Part shown: in pieces, positions 34,047-42,492 of the stretch | Layout: every line of letters begins with the position of its first letter | Numbering within the stretch: position 1 is the first letter of the stretch | Assembly: GCF_000617845.2 (NCBI RefSeq) | Contig: NZ_DF820425.1 | Span: 4,825,725 to 4,889,724 of the forward strand | DNA from: Bradyrhizobium sp. DOA9 | GTDB lineage: Bacteria; Pseudomonadota; Alphaproteobacteria; Rhizobiales; Xanthobacteraceae | Direction: 5' to 3' | DNA: 64,000 bases | Notes under the pieces: model-generated | What the model was told of the DNA's origin: nothing | The model's database searches: none | The model's input: the letters and a program-made list of their open reading frames with translations, nothing else | Position numbers and translations under genes: made by a program

Positions 34047-35936
34047 TCAAAGGAATCCGATCGAGATCCAGGGGAAGATCGCGACGATGATCAGTCCCAC
34101 CAGCAGCGCCAGCAGGTAGCCCCAGATCGGCCTGATGCCTTCGGCCGGATCGACGCGTCCGATGGCGCAGGCGGCATAATAGCCCACGCCGAAAGGCGGG
34201 GCGAATAGCCCGATACCCATGGCGAGAATGATCACCATGGCATAGTGCACCTCGTGCACGCCGACGGCGCGGGCGATCGGAAACAGCAGCGGCCCGAACA
34301 GGACGATCGCCGGGATGCCCTCCAGCACGCTGCCGAGAATGACGAAGGCCAGGATCGAGACGGCGATGAACGTCGCCGGTCCCCCGGGCAATCCCGTCAT
34401 GGCTGCCGCCAGCGAGCGCGAGAAGCCGGATTGGGTCAGGCCCCAGGCCATGCCCGTGGCGGTGCCGATGATCAGCAGGATCGCGCCCGACAGCGCCGCG
34501 GTCTCGACCAGCATCGGGAACAGCCGCCGCCAGTCGAAGCGGCGGTAGACGAGCAGGCCGACCACGGCGCCATAGACGATGCCGATGGTAGAGACCTCGG
34601 TCGCGGTCGCGATGCCCTCGACCACGGCATAGCGGATCACGAAGGGCAGCGCGAGCGCGGGCAGGGCGATGAGGAAGGTCCTGCCGATCTCGGAAGCCGT
34701 GGCACGACGGACGTGGCTCATGTCCTCGTGGCGGTAGCGCCACCACACCAGCATGCACAGCGTGATCGCGAGCACGACGCCGGGCAACAGGCCGCCGGTG
34801 AAGAGGGCGGCGATCGACACGCCGGTGACCGAGCCGATCGTGATCAGCACGAGGCTCGGCGGGATGGTCTCGGTCTGGGCGCCGGTTGCCGCCAGCAGCG
34901 CGACGAGATCGCCGGGCTTGGCGCCGCGCTCTTTCATCTCGGGAAACAGCACGGGCGCGACCGCGGCCATGTCGGCCGCCTTGGCGCCGGAGATGCCGGA
35001 GACGAGGTACATCGCGCCGACCAGCACGTAATGCAGGCCGCCCCTGATATGGCCGAGCAGGCTGGCCAGGAACGCCACCATGGCCCGCGCCATGCCGGTC
35101 ATCTCGATCAGCAGGCCTAAGAACACGAACAGCGGGACCGAGAGCAGGATGAGGTGGCTCATGCCCTCGTCCATGCGCCCGACCAGCACCATGACCGGCG
35201 TGCGTGTGGTCAGCGCCAGATAGCCGAAGATCGCAAGACCAAAGCCGAACGCAATGGGAACGCCGGCAAAGACGCAGAAGCCGGCAACGCCGACGAAGAA
35301 AATGACGAGGTTGAGATTGCCGAGCGGACGCAGCAACGGCTCGGCCAGCCAGAACAGGCCGATCACGACGGCAACCGACAGCACGGCGGCTGCGACCATG
35401 CGGGGCTCGGCCGCGCGCACGAGCCGCAGCAAGGCAAAGGCCGCCATCAGGCCGATGCCGGCCGGCAGCGCGGCGGCCCGCCACATGTTGGAGATCTGCA
35501 GCGCCGGCGTGGTGATGTAGCTCTCTTCGTAGGCGTAGTCGCAGGACGGCCAGACGATCAGCGCCAGGAACGCCAGCGCCGCCGAGGTCGCGACCAGATC
35601 GAGATAGGCGCGCATCGCCGGCCTGGCGCTGGCCACGATCGCGGTCATGCGCATGTGCTCGGAGCGGCGGAACGCCACCGCCGCGCCCAGCATCGCCAGC
35701 CACAGGAACAGGATGGAGGCAAGCTCGTCCGACCAGATCAGCGGCCGGTGAAAGCCGTAGCGGGCGACCACGCCGGCAAACAGGATCACGATCTCGGCGA
35801 CGACCAGGGCCGCCGCCGGAACCTCCACGAGAACACCGAGTGCCCGCTCCAGCGAGCCCAGCAACTGAGGTCGGCGAGGGGACTGAACAGTCGCCTTGCC
35901 CGCCACTCCGGTCACCTCGACCTCGACATGAGCCAT
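34047..35936 (-). CDS. fused TRAP transporter permease (DctQ-DctM)
   Basis: A 629-residue membrane protein in which the small and large TRAP permeases are joined. Residues about 25-190 form the DctQ-like part, with WSDELASILFLWLAMLGAAVAFRRSEHMRM. Residues about 205-629 form the DctM-like part: FAGVPIAFGFGLAIFGYLAL, SGISGAKAADMAAVAPVLFPEM, AATGAQTETIPPSLVLITIGSVTG and GIGLFAPPFGVGYYAACAIG. Natural fusions like this are known (SiaQM). The binding-protein gene lies upstream in the same operon (15-base gap) and a CoA ligase lies downstream. Confidence 0.94.
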   Translation of the reverse strand: MAHVEVEVTGVAGKATVQSPRRPQLLGSLERALGVLVEVPAAALVVAEIVILFAGVVARYGFHRPLIWSDELASILFLWLAMLGAAVAFRRSEHMRMTAIVASARPAMRAYLDLVATSAALAFLALIVWPSCDYAYEESYITTPALQISNMWRAAALPAGIGLMAAFALLRLVRAAEPRMVAAAVLSVAVVIGLFWLAEPLLRPLGNLNLVIFFVGVAGFCVFAGVPIAFGFGLAIFGYLALTTRTPVMVLVGRMDEGMSHLILLSVPLFVFLGLLIEMTGMARAMVAFLASLLGHIRGGLHYVLVGAMYLVSGISGAKAADMAAVAPVLFPEMKERGAKPGDLVALLAATGAQTETIPPSLVLITIGSVTGVSIAALFTGGLLPGVVLAITLCMLVWWRYRHEDMSHVRRATASEIGRTFLIALPALALPFVIRYAVVEGIATATEVSTIGIVYGAVVGLLVYRRFDWRRLFPMLVETAALSGAILLIIGTATGMAWGLTQSGFSRSLAAAMTGLPGGPATFIAVSILAFVILGSVLEGIPAIVLFGPLLFPIARAVGVHEVHYAMVIILAMGIGLFAPPFGVGYYAACAIGRVDPAEGIRPIWGYLLALLVGLIIVAIFPWISIGFL

Positions 35937-35951
35937 GATGGCCCCGACGCG

Positions 35952-36971
35952 CTACGACAGCTTGCCCACGGCCTTTTCCAAGAGGTCCCAGGCCTGGTCG
36001 CCGTACTTGCCCTTCCATTCGGCATAGAAGCCGGCCGAGCGCAGCTTGTCGCGGAACGGCGCGATGGCCGGCTGGTTGAAGGTCAGGCCCTTGCCCGCGA
36101 GCTCCTGCTGCAGATTGGCATTCAGCTTGGCGGTATCCTCGCGTTCCTTGACGGCGGCGGCGTTGATGTTCTTGGCGACGATGGTGCGCACGTCCTGCGG
36201 CAGCTTTTCCCAGGCTCTGCGGTTGGCCAGGAACCAGAAGCCGTCCCACATGTGGTTGGTCAGCGAGCAGTACTTCTGCACCTCGTAGAGCTTGGCGGTC
36301 GAGATGATCGCCAGCGGGTTCTCCTGGCCCTCGACGATCTTGGTCTGGAGCGCGGAATAAACCTCGCTGAAATTGATCGAGGCGGGCGCGGCATCGAACG
36401 CCTTGAACATCGAGGTCCACAGCGGCGACACCGGCACGCGGATCTTGAAGCCCTTGAGGTCGTCGGGACCGGCGATCGGCTTGCTCGAGGAGGTGGTCTG
36501 GCGGAAGCCGTTGTCCCAGATCTTGTCCATGACCTCGAGGCCGGCCTTCTTGATCTCGCCGCGGACATGGCCGCCGAGATCGCCGTCCATGGCCTTCCAG
36601 ACCGTATCGTAGTCCGGGAACGCGAAGCCGATGCCGTTGATGGACGCCGCCGGCACCAGGGTCGACAGGATCAGGCCCGACAGCGTGAAGAACTCGACGC
36701 CGCCGGAGCGGATCTGGCTCAGCATGTCGGTGTCGGAGCCGAGCTGGTTGTTCGGGAATATCTGCAGGTCGAACTTGCCGCCTGTCTCGGCCTTGATCGC
36801 CGCCGCCATCTCCTTGGCGCGGACATTGAGCGGATGGGTGTCGGGCAGGTTATTGGCGTACTTGTAAGTGAACTCGGCGCTCTGGGCGCGGGCCACATGG
36901 GGCGCCGCGAGGCCGCCCAGAACCGCGGTCGCGGCGGAGGCCTTGAGAAGCGTGCGTCGGGAAAAGCTCAT
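35952..36971 (-). CDS. TRAP transporter substrate-binding protein (Tat-type signal)
   Basis: A 339-residue periplasmic DctP-family protein. The leader MSFSRRTLLKASAATAVLGG has the twin-arginine motif SRRTLLK, so export of the folded protein by Tat is likely. The mature part has TYKYANNLPDTHPLNVRAKEMAAAI, QIFPNNQLGSDTDMLSQIRSGGVEF and FKIRVPVSPLWTSMFKAFDAAP, with the carboxylate-binding Arg. It is the first gene of the operon binding protein - fused permease - CoA ligase. The ligand is probably an organic acid that the ligase can activate. Confidence 0.94.
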   Translation of the reverse strand: MSFSRRTLLKASAATAVLGGLAAPHVARAQSAEFTYKYANNLPDTHPLNVRAKEMAAAIKAETGGKFDLQIFPNNQLGSDTDMLSQIRSGGVEFFTLSGLILSTLVPAASINGIGFAFPDYDTVWKAMDGDLGGHVRGEIKKAGLEVMDKIWDNGFRQTTSSSKPIAGPDDLKGFKIRVPVSPLWTSMFKAFDAAPASINFSEVYSALQTKIVEGQENPLAIISTAKLYEVQKYCSLTNHMWDGFWFLANRRAWEKLPQDVRTIVAKNINAAAVKEREDTAKLNANLQQELAGKGLTFNQPAIAPFRDKLRSAGFYAEWKGKYGDQAWDLLEKAVGKLS

Positions 36972-37320
36972 CAGTTTGCTTCCTCGGAAAGTTTGTTGTT
37001 GTTCTGAGACGCAAACCTATACGGACGGTCGGCCTTAAGGTCACCTGCGATCTCGCGGAAGCCTCGCTTATTGCAGCCGGACAAGGTCACGGCAATATCG
37101 GCAGACCTCAACCCGATTCAAAACCCGAAAAACAACCCCATGCACAGTAGCCGTCAAGGACTCAGACGACGGTCGAGGCGCGGGCCGAAAACGGCGTTCA
37201 AGCGGAGATACGGTCGCAGGAGTTTTCTCTAAATAATTGATCTGATTGGAGATAAATATATTCCATAATATACCTTATGCGAATTTCGAATAGGGCTCGC
37301 GCTGGGAACATGTCGAAACG
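36972..37320. other. 349-base gap with an AT-rich patch
   Basis: No gene is seen. The part next to 36971 presumably contains the promoter of the TRAP/CoA-ligase operon on the minus strand. Bases about 37228-37285 are strikingly AT-rich for this genome and contain the palindrome TATATT-CCAT-AATATA at 37258-37273. This patch lies at the distal edge of the catabolic island, beside the truncated dehydrogenase, and may mark an old insertion or deletion border. Confidence 0.5.
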
Positions 37321-37680
37321 CTAATAAGTCGCTCGCCCGCCCGAAAGGTCGAATACTGCGCCCGTGCTGAACGAGCACTCCTCGCTCGCGAGCCAGCAGA
37401 CCATCGATGTCGCCTCTTCGATCGCTCCGAAGCGTCCAAGCGGAATCTTTGACAGCATGAATTGGATGTGCTGGGGCGTCATCTGATCGAACAGCGGCGT
37501 TTTGATCGCCGCCGGCGTGATGCAGTTGACACGGATGCCGGTCGTGGCCATTTCCTTGCCCAGCGATTTCGTGAGCGCGATCACGGCGGCCTTGGACGCG
37601 CTATAGGCCGAAGCGTTCGGATTGCCTTCCTTTCCCGCGACCGAGGCGACGTTGACGATGCGACCGTAGCCGCCCTTCCA
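37321..37680 (-). pseudogene. short-chain dehydrogenase, 5' part deleted
   Basis: Only the C-terminal ~120 residues of an SDR oxidoreductase remain. Seen: GYGRIVNVASVAGKEGNP with the catalytic Ser, the YSASK catalytic pair, IRVNCITPAAIKTPLF, and the final TGAVFDLSGG. The N-terminal Rossmann half with the TGxxxGxG cofactor loop is missing, so no activity is expected. Upstream of about 37680 the frame runs into a different gene, the FAH-family fragment, read in the wrong frame. The open frame happens to extend to 37890, so a chimeric polypeptide could be made, but its first 70 residues would be meaningless. The two fragments mark the ends of a deletion. Confidence 0.85.
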
Positions 37681-37912
37681 GACCGATCGCGATGAATTTT
37701 CCAACGCCTGCGACCGGCACGCCGAAACGCGGCACGCCGGCGACGAGCGGCAGCGTGGATGGAGCGATCGCGGCGATCTTTTCGAGCGCGGACTGCGACA
37801 GGTTGGCGGGGACGAGATCGGCGATGACGTTCGACAGGTCGCGCAGTCGCCCCTGATCGTCGATGACTCCCGGCCTTTCGGCGCCGGCATTGCCGAATCT
37901 GACGAGCTTCAT
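37680..37912 (-). pseudogene. fumarylacetoacetate hydrolase family gene, 3' part deleted
   Basis: The first 78 codons of an FAH-family protein: MKLVRFGNAGAERPGVIDD, LRDLSNVIADLVPANLS, TLPLVAGVPRFGVPVAGVGK and FIAIGL. Intact members are about 280 residues and continue with a NYADHA-type segment and the metal-binding core; both are absent. After the GL codons the frame enters unrelated sequence and stops at 37601. The start is 20 bases after the hydratase stop with a GGAAC purine stretch upstream, as expected for the next gene of the operon. FAH-family enzymes hydrolyse or decarboxylate ring-fission products, which fits the cluster. Confidence 0.85.
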
Positions 37913-37932
37913 TGGTGTTCCTTCGGGAATGC

Positions 37933-38715
37933 TCAGGCGAACCGTGCCGAGACGGTGCCAAGACCTGCGATGTTGGCCTCGAACGCGTCCCCGGGGTTCA
38001 CCGGTACCATCGGACCGAGCGCTCCGGAGAGCACGACGTCGCCGGCGCGCAGCGGCCGCTTGCGGCGGGCTAGTTCGCCGGCAAGCCAGGCCATCGCGTT
38101 GAGCGGATTGCCGAGACAGGCCGCGCCGGTCCCCTTCGAGACCACCTCGTCCTTCCTCGTCATCTGCATCTGGAGAGCACGGAGATCCAAGCCATCCAGC
38201 CGGCGGACGGGTCCTCCGAGAACGAACAGGCCCGACGACGCGTTGTCGGCGACAGTATCGACGATGCCGATATCCCAATTGGTGATGCGGCTGCCGACGA
38301 TCTCGAGGGCCGGCATCGCGTAGGCCACCGCGCGCAGCACGTCGGCCACCGTGGGCACCTCGACATCGACGTCCCGATCAAGCAGGAAAGCCACCTCCGC
38401 CTCGATCTTCGGCTGAAGCACGCGCCCCGCAGCGACAGGCTCGTCCTCGCCCACGATCATGTCGGCGAAGAGAACCCCGAAGTCGGGACGATCGACCCCA
38501 AGTTGCTTCTGCACCGCGCGCGATGTCAACCCGATCTTACTTCCGACAACGCGCCGGCCTTCCTTCTCCCAATGCGCGGTGTTCTCCTGCTGGATGGCGT
38601 AGGCTCCATCGACGTCGAGGTCCGCCAACCGCGGCCTGATGGGCGCGATTGGGGTGCCCGCATAAGCGGCGCGGATCTGAGCGGCGAGTTCGCTGTGCCT
38701 GGCTTGCTGGTTCAT
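37933..38715 (-). CDS. 2-keto-4-pentenoate hydratase (MhpD/XylJ type)
   Basis: A 260-residue hydratase of the meta-cleavage pathway that adds water to 2-hydroxypenta-2,4-dienoate to give 4-hydroxy-2-oxovalerate. Seen: AYAIQQENTAHWEKEGRRVVGSKIGLTS (in its usual place near residue 35-62), RPDFGVLFADMI, the metal-binding IEAEVAFLLDRD, ALEIVGSRI, and GDVVLSGALGPMVPVNPGD. Family-standard length. It follows the hydrolase gene by 11 bases and is followed by the FAH remnant. The aldolase and aldehyde dehydrogenase that would finish the pathway are not in the window. Confidence 0.93.
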   Translation of the reverse strand: MNQQARHSELAAQIRAAYAGTPIAPIRPRLADLDVDGAYAIQQENTAHWEKEGRRVVGSKIGLTSRAVQKQLGVDRPDFGVLFADMIVGEDEPVAAGRVLQPKIEAEVAFLLDRDVDVEVPTVADVLRAVAYAMPALEIVGSRITNWDIGIVDTVADNASSGLFVLGGPVRRLDGLDLRALQMQMTRKDEVVSKGTGAACLGNPLNAMAWLAGELARRKRPLRAGDVVLSGALGPMVPVNPGDAFEANIAGLGTVSARFA

Positions 38716-38726
38716 CTGAACGATCC

Positions 38727-39608
38727 TTATTTGCCGGTCCGCAGGAATTCGATGTGGAGCCGATTGAACTGCTCGGCGTCCTCGAACTGGGGCCAGTGGC
38801 CGCAGCGGTTCATGACCACGAATTTCGAACCCGGAATCATGTCCGCGATCTGCTTCCCCTCCTCGGGGGTCGCGGTCGGATCATGCGAGGTCCACACGAC
38901 CATGGTCGGCGCCTTGATCGAATGGTATTGGCCGGCGGTGATCATGTTGGGCCGGCGGATTTCCATCTCCTGCAGGCACATGATCCGTTTCATCGTGTCG
39001 GCGAACCCAGGCTGAGCGTAGATCGCGCGTCGGGTCTCGATCAGATCGTCCGAGACCATGCTCTTGTCGCACATCAGAAATTCGAGACGCGCCTTGATCC
39101 GTTCCCAAGAGGGGTCCGAGGCCGCCTCGTTTGACAGCTTCTTCAGCCGCTCCATCACCTGGGGGTGCGCTGTCCATCCGCCGGCGGTGTTGAGGACAAG
39201 CTTCTCGACCGCCGCGGGACGATGCACGGCGAGATAAGTCGCGACCCAACCGCCCAACGATTCACCACTGATCATCGCCTTATCTCTGCCGAGCGTTTTG
39301 AGGACCGCGAGCACATGGTCAGCGTAGTCCTTGACCTGGTAGTCGATGGCGGGCTTGTCGGTCCATCCATGTCCGAGCATGTCGATGGCAAGGAACCAGA
39401 AGTGATCGGCGTGCGGACCGAAGTTTCTGGAATACGCCTCCGCGTGCCCGCCGACGCCGTGTAGCGCCAGGACGAGGGGCTTGGATGGGTCGCCCGACTC
39501 GATGCAGCGCGTCCGGACACCGCCAGCGTCGATGTAGTGCTGCTTGAAGGAAACGCCCTTCAGATCAGCCCAGACGCTAGAGAAATTTGCGGGCCTGGTT
39601 TCGCTCAT
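38727..39608 (-). CDS. alpha/beta hydrolase for meta-cleavage product (MhpC-like)
   Basis: A 293-residue alpha/beta hydrolase that probably splits the C-C bond of the ring-fission product. Seen: LHGVGGHAEAYSRNF (oxyanion loop), the nucleophile elbow GESLGG with Ser, a short lid domain, VVWTSHDPTATPEEG with the acidic residue, and the catalytic His in MNRCGHWPQFEDAEQFN. The last motif is typical of the BphD/MhpC group. The start at 39608 gives MSETRPANF. The frame stays open upstream but overlaps the hydroxylase gene, so it is not used. It lies between the hydroxylase and the hydratase, each about 12 bases away. Confidence 0.9.
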   Translation of the reverse strand: MSETRPANFSSVWADLKGVSFKQHYIDAGGVRTRCIESGDPSKPLVLALHGVGGHAEAYSRNFGPHADHFWFLAIDMLGHGWTDKPAIDYQVKDYADHVLAVLKTLGRDKAMISGESLGGWVATYLAVHRPAAVEKLVLNTAGGWTAHPQVMERLKKLSNEAASDPSWERIKARLEFLMCDKSMVSDDLIETRRAIYAQPGFADTMKRIMCLQEMEIRRPNMITAGQYHSIKAPTMVVWTSHDPTATPEEGKQIADMIPGSKFVVMNRCGHWPQFEDAEQFNRLHIEFLRTGK

Positions 39609-39621
39609 GGCTTTCTTCCTG

Positions 39622-41439
39622 TTACTGGGTAAAGATAAATGACGGCAGGCCGCTGCTTGTGCAGGCTGACCTTTCGGGCTCGCGGATGCCGGCAAGGCTC
39701 GGAAGATCGAGCACCGCACAGAGCGCCTTGCGCAGCTGCTCGGTGGCGTCGTCGGCATCGAGTGTGCCGACCTTTTCGCGCCAAGCCACGACCCCGTCGG
39801 GTCTCACGAGTAGGGCACCAGCCTCGTCGATCTCGCGAACACGCTGCCATTCGCAGTAGAGATCCTCTGTGCCCGGCGCTCCGGTCACGACAATTCGTAG
39901 GAATGGGAGACGAAGGCGTCCGACGGCCTCCTTCCACACTGTTCCGGCAAGTCCGGTCACAACCGTGAAGAGCCCTTTTCCGGTCACGTCGAGAGTTGAG
40001 ATCCGTTTCCCATCGGACCCGACTAGCCACGCATGCGGAATCTTTGCGCCCGGCCTCGTCGTCGGCTGGTTGTAGAGATCCCGATCACGCAGCCACTTTT
40101 CGGGCTCTGCATCCTTGTCAGGAATGACAGCGGAGGATTCGTAGCGCTGGTTCATCTCGACGCCCTGCGCGTTGAATTCGGTCTGCTTCAGATCGAGCGC
40201 CGCCTGCATCGCTCGACGGGCGGCCACGCCTTCGGGGCCCGGATCGCGAAAACGCGCGACGCCCGCTGCCACTGGATCGTCCGCTCCTGCCACGCGGAAA
40301 CAGGCATTCAACGGGGCGTAATCGAGCCGCGACTGATTGGCGCGCAAGACGATTTGTTTGCCAACGGGCGCCCGCTCCACGGAATAGCTTTCGAGCAGCT
40401 TCGGTCCGGCCCAGCCCTTGACGGCGTAAGCAACCTTCCAGCCGAGGTTATGGGCATCCTGCACACAAGTGTTGCTGCCAAGCCCGCTCGAAGGTGGGTG
40501 CCGATGGACGGCATCACCGCCGCAGAAAACGCGTCCCTTGGAGTACTGTGTCGCGTAAGCCTGGTTGACGTACCACACCGACGTTCTCACGATGTCAAAC
40601 GACACGTCCGGATCGCCGATCAGTACCTTTATTCGCTCGCGAACGTGCGCTTCGGACAGATCGGGGTCGCCCTTGCTGATGTCGAAGCCCCAGCCGGCGA
40701 TCCACTGGCTCCAGGGCCGGATGGCACGCAAAAGTCCCATTCCGATCTCGCCAAAGCTCGCATGCGAAGTGACGATCCAGTTCAGGATGCTCGGACGGTG
40801 CTGGCTGTATCTGGCCAGATCGGCATTGAAGATCGTATAGACAGTCCCTGCGCGGGCCATCTGCCCTTCGATCGGCAGCTTGAGGTGCTCAGCGACTGAC
40901 GACCGTCCTCCGTCGGCGCCGACCATGTAGCGCGCGCGAAGTGTGTACTCTCGGCCGCTCAGTCGATCGCGGAGGGTCGCCGTGACACCGTCCGCGTCTT
41001 GCTCGTGCGCGACGTATTCCGTGTTGAAGGCGAAGGTCGCGCCCTTCTCGGCCGCCTTCCCGAACAGGATCGGTTCGAGCAACGGCTGAATGATGTCGAC
41101 CATGCCGCACGGACTGGCCCTGAGATAATCACCCCGGCGATCGTCCCCGGTCCCCCAGGTACGCATGCGGATGAGTTCGGGGCCGGCGAGGCTTGTCGTG
41201 AAAGTCGTGTCACCCATCAGCTCCCAGGGGCTCGCATGGCGGGCGATCTCATCCGCGATCCCGAGGTCGCGAAACACCTCGTTGGCCCTCTGGTTCGTGA
41301 TATGCGCACGCGGGCTGTCAGCCAGCCAATTGCCGCGCGATACAATGTGACAACGAACTCCGGCATTCGCCAAAGCCAAGGCGGCAGCGGATCCCGTAGG
41401 TCCCGATCCGATAATCAGTACGTCCGTTTCGTAGGTCAT
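39622..41439 (-). CDS. FAD-dependent aromatic hydroxylase (MhpA/phenol hydroxylase type)
   Basis: A 605-residue group A flavin monooxygenase that would add a hydroxyl group to a phenolic ring before cleavage. Seen: the FAD motif DVLIIGSGPTGSAAALALANAG at the N-terminus, the DG motif GADGGRSSVAEHL, and the second FAD motif GRVFCGGDAVHRHPPSSGLGSN. After about residue 400 comes the thioredoxin-like C-terminal domain found in phenol, 2,4-dichlorophenol and 3-hydroxyphenylpropionate hydroxylases. The start at 41439 gives MTYETDVLII; a frame to 41466 exists. The exact phenol cannot be deduced, since TfdB-like and MhpA-like enzymes are close. Confidence 0.9.
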   Translation of the reverse strand: MTYETDVLIIGSGPTGSAAALALANAGVRCHIVSRGNWLADSPRAHITNQRANEVFRDLGIADEIARHASPWELMGDTTFTTSLAGPELIRMRTWGTGDDRRGDYLRASPCGMVDIIQPLLEPILFGKAAEKGATFAFNTEYVAHEQDADGVTATLRDRLSGREYTLRARYMVGADGGRSSVAEHLKLPIEGQMARAGTVYTIFNADLARYSQHRPSILNWIVTSHASFGEIGMGLLRAIRPWSQWIAGWGFDISKGDPDLSEAHVRERIKVLIGDPDVSFDIVRTSVWYVNQAYATQYSKGRVFCGGDAVHRHPPSSGLGSNTCVQDAHNLGWKVAYAVKGWAGPKLLESYSVERAPVGKQIVLRANQSRLDYAPLNACFRVAGADDPVAAGVARFRDPGPEGVAARRAMQAALDLKQTEFNAQGVEMNQRYESSAVIPDKDAEPEKWLRDRDLYNQPTTRPGAKIPHAWLVGSDGKRISTLDVTGKGLFTVVTGLAGTVWKEAVGRLRLPFLRIVVTGAPGTEDLYCEWQRVREIDEAGALLVRPDGVVAWREKVGTLDADDATEQLRKALCAVLDLPSLAGIREPERSACTSSGLPSFIFTQ

Positions 41440-41488
41440 CGACGTTGCTCCGCGATGTCGCCGCATTCGCGCGGACCAGGAATTAGGA

Positions 41489-42439
41489 TCAGTGAGCGGG
41501 CTCGGCCTGCTTGGCAGCCATCATGGCCAAGCCGGCGATCCATCCCGGAATAGCTTCGTAGAACTCCTGCTCCATCGTGAACTGGCCGGCCATGGAGAGC
41601 GCTGCGAAGGCCGCAACCCAACTCAGCACCTCGTTTGCGCCGCGGCCGGCTACGTCGCGAACAGTCTCCGTGTTCAGGCCGTCTGCCCGCCAGATCTGGC
41701 CACTTCGAAGCAGGTCCATGAACTCTGCATCCCACTCCGGATTGAGGGGCTTGCATGGACCCTTGCCGGCTTCGGCGAGTACGCCCGCCTCGTACACGCG
41801 CTCCTCGCGGGCTTTGCGGGCTTCCGGACTTGGATTGCGCCCGCTGATGAGCCGCTCGCGCAGTTCGGGCGCAGCATCCCGAATCGATGGTAGCGGAGGA
41901 TCATGCGATAACCCGCCGGATGCGGCAAAAAGAACTCGCTTTCCAGACCGAGCCGCGAACCGTCCGACGGATTCACCAAGCTGACGCGCCCGCCGGTAGG
42001 TCGGAACGGGAGGCGCTGCGCCGTTGATGAAGATGGGAAGCATCGGGATGGAGCGAAAATCGCCGAGCATAGCTTCCCAGATCTGCACGAAGCCGTGATC
42101 GACGGGCATCCGGTAGGAAACCGCCACGTCAAAATCCTCTCCGCGCAAATGATCAATCAGCGCGAGTGCGGTCTCTTCCGGAACGTCCAGCGGGCCCGTC
42201 CCGCCTCCCCAGTCGCCCAGGGACACGGCTCCGGCTCCGACGCAGAACGAGGGCATCAGGTCGTAGAAGAAGCCGTTGAAGTGATCTGGCGCGAATTGGA
42301 CGATGTAGTCCGGCGCGAACTCCTTCACGAAGCTTCCGAGCCGCTCGAAGGCGGTTCGGACGCGTTGCTCGGTCTCATTGCTGGCAGGCCCCTTGTACAT
42401 CAGGGGAGTATGGGAAGCGCAGACGATGGCGGCTGACAT
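41489..42439 (-). CDS. class III extradiol ring-cleavage dioxygenase (MhpB-like)
   Basis: A 316-residue non-haem iron enzyme resembling 3-(2,3-dihydroxyphenyl)propionate 1,2-dioxygenase, which opens catechols next to the hydroxyls. Seen: SAAIVCASHTPLM with the first iron His, PDYIVQFAPDHFNGFFYDLMPSF with the second metal region, MPVDHGFVQIWEAM, and the late FAASGGLSHDPPLP. The family-specific spacing of these histidines and the length match MhpB. It is 50 bases upstream of the hydroxylase and 53 bases downstream of the binding-protein gene. With the hydrolase and hydratase it makes the core of a meta-cleavage route. Confidence 0.92.
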   Translation of the reverse strand: MSAAIVCASHTPLMYKGPASNETEQRVRTAFERLGSFVKEFAPDYIVQFAPDHFNGFFYDLMPSFCVGAGAVSLGDWGGGTGPLDVPEETALALIDHLRGEDFDVAVSYRMPVDHGFVQIWEAMLGDFRSIPMLPIFINGAAPPVPTYRRARQLGESVGRFAARSGKRVLFAASGGLSHDPPLPSIRDAAPELRERLISGRNPSPEARKAREERVYEAGVLAEAGKGPCKPLNPEWDAEFMDLLRSGQIWRADGLNTETVRDVAGRGANEVLSWVAAFAALSMAGQFTMEQEFYEAIPGWIAGLAMMAAKQAEPAH

Positions 42440-42492
42440 GGGCGAATTCCTTCAAACGCCGAGTTGAGCTGTCGAACGATGGCTACGGCTGG

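Noticed and set aside
34027..36420. Upstream extension of the acyl-CoA ligase frame to a 1347-residue protein
   Set aside because: The extra part is the TRAP permease gene read in the wrong frame. The ligase has a clear ribosome binding site and family start at 34026.
37321..37890. A genuine 189-residue short-chain dehydrogenase
   Set aside because: Its first ~70 residues are the FAH-family gene read out of frame, and the NAD-binding half of the SDR is missing. It is treated as a remnant.
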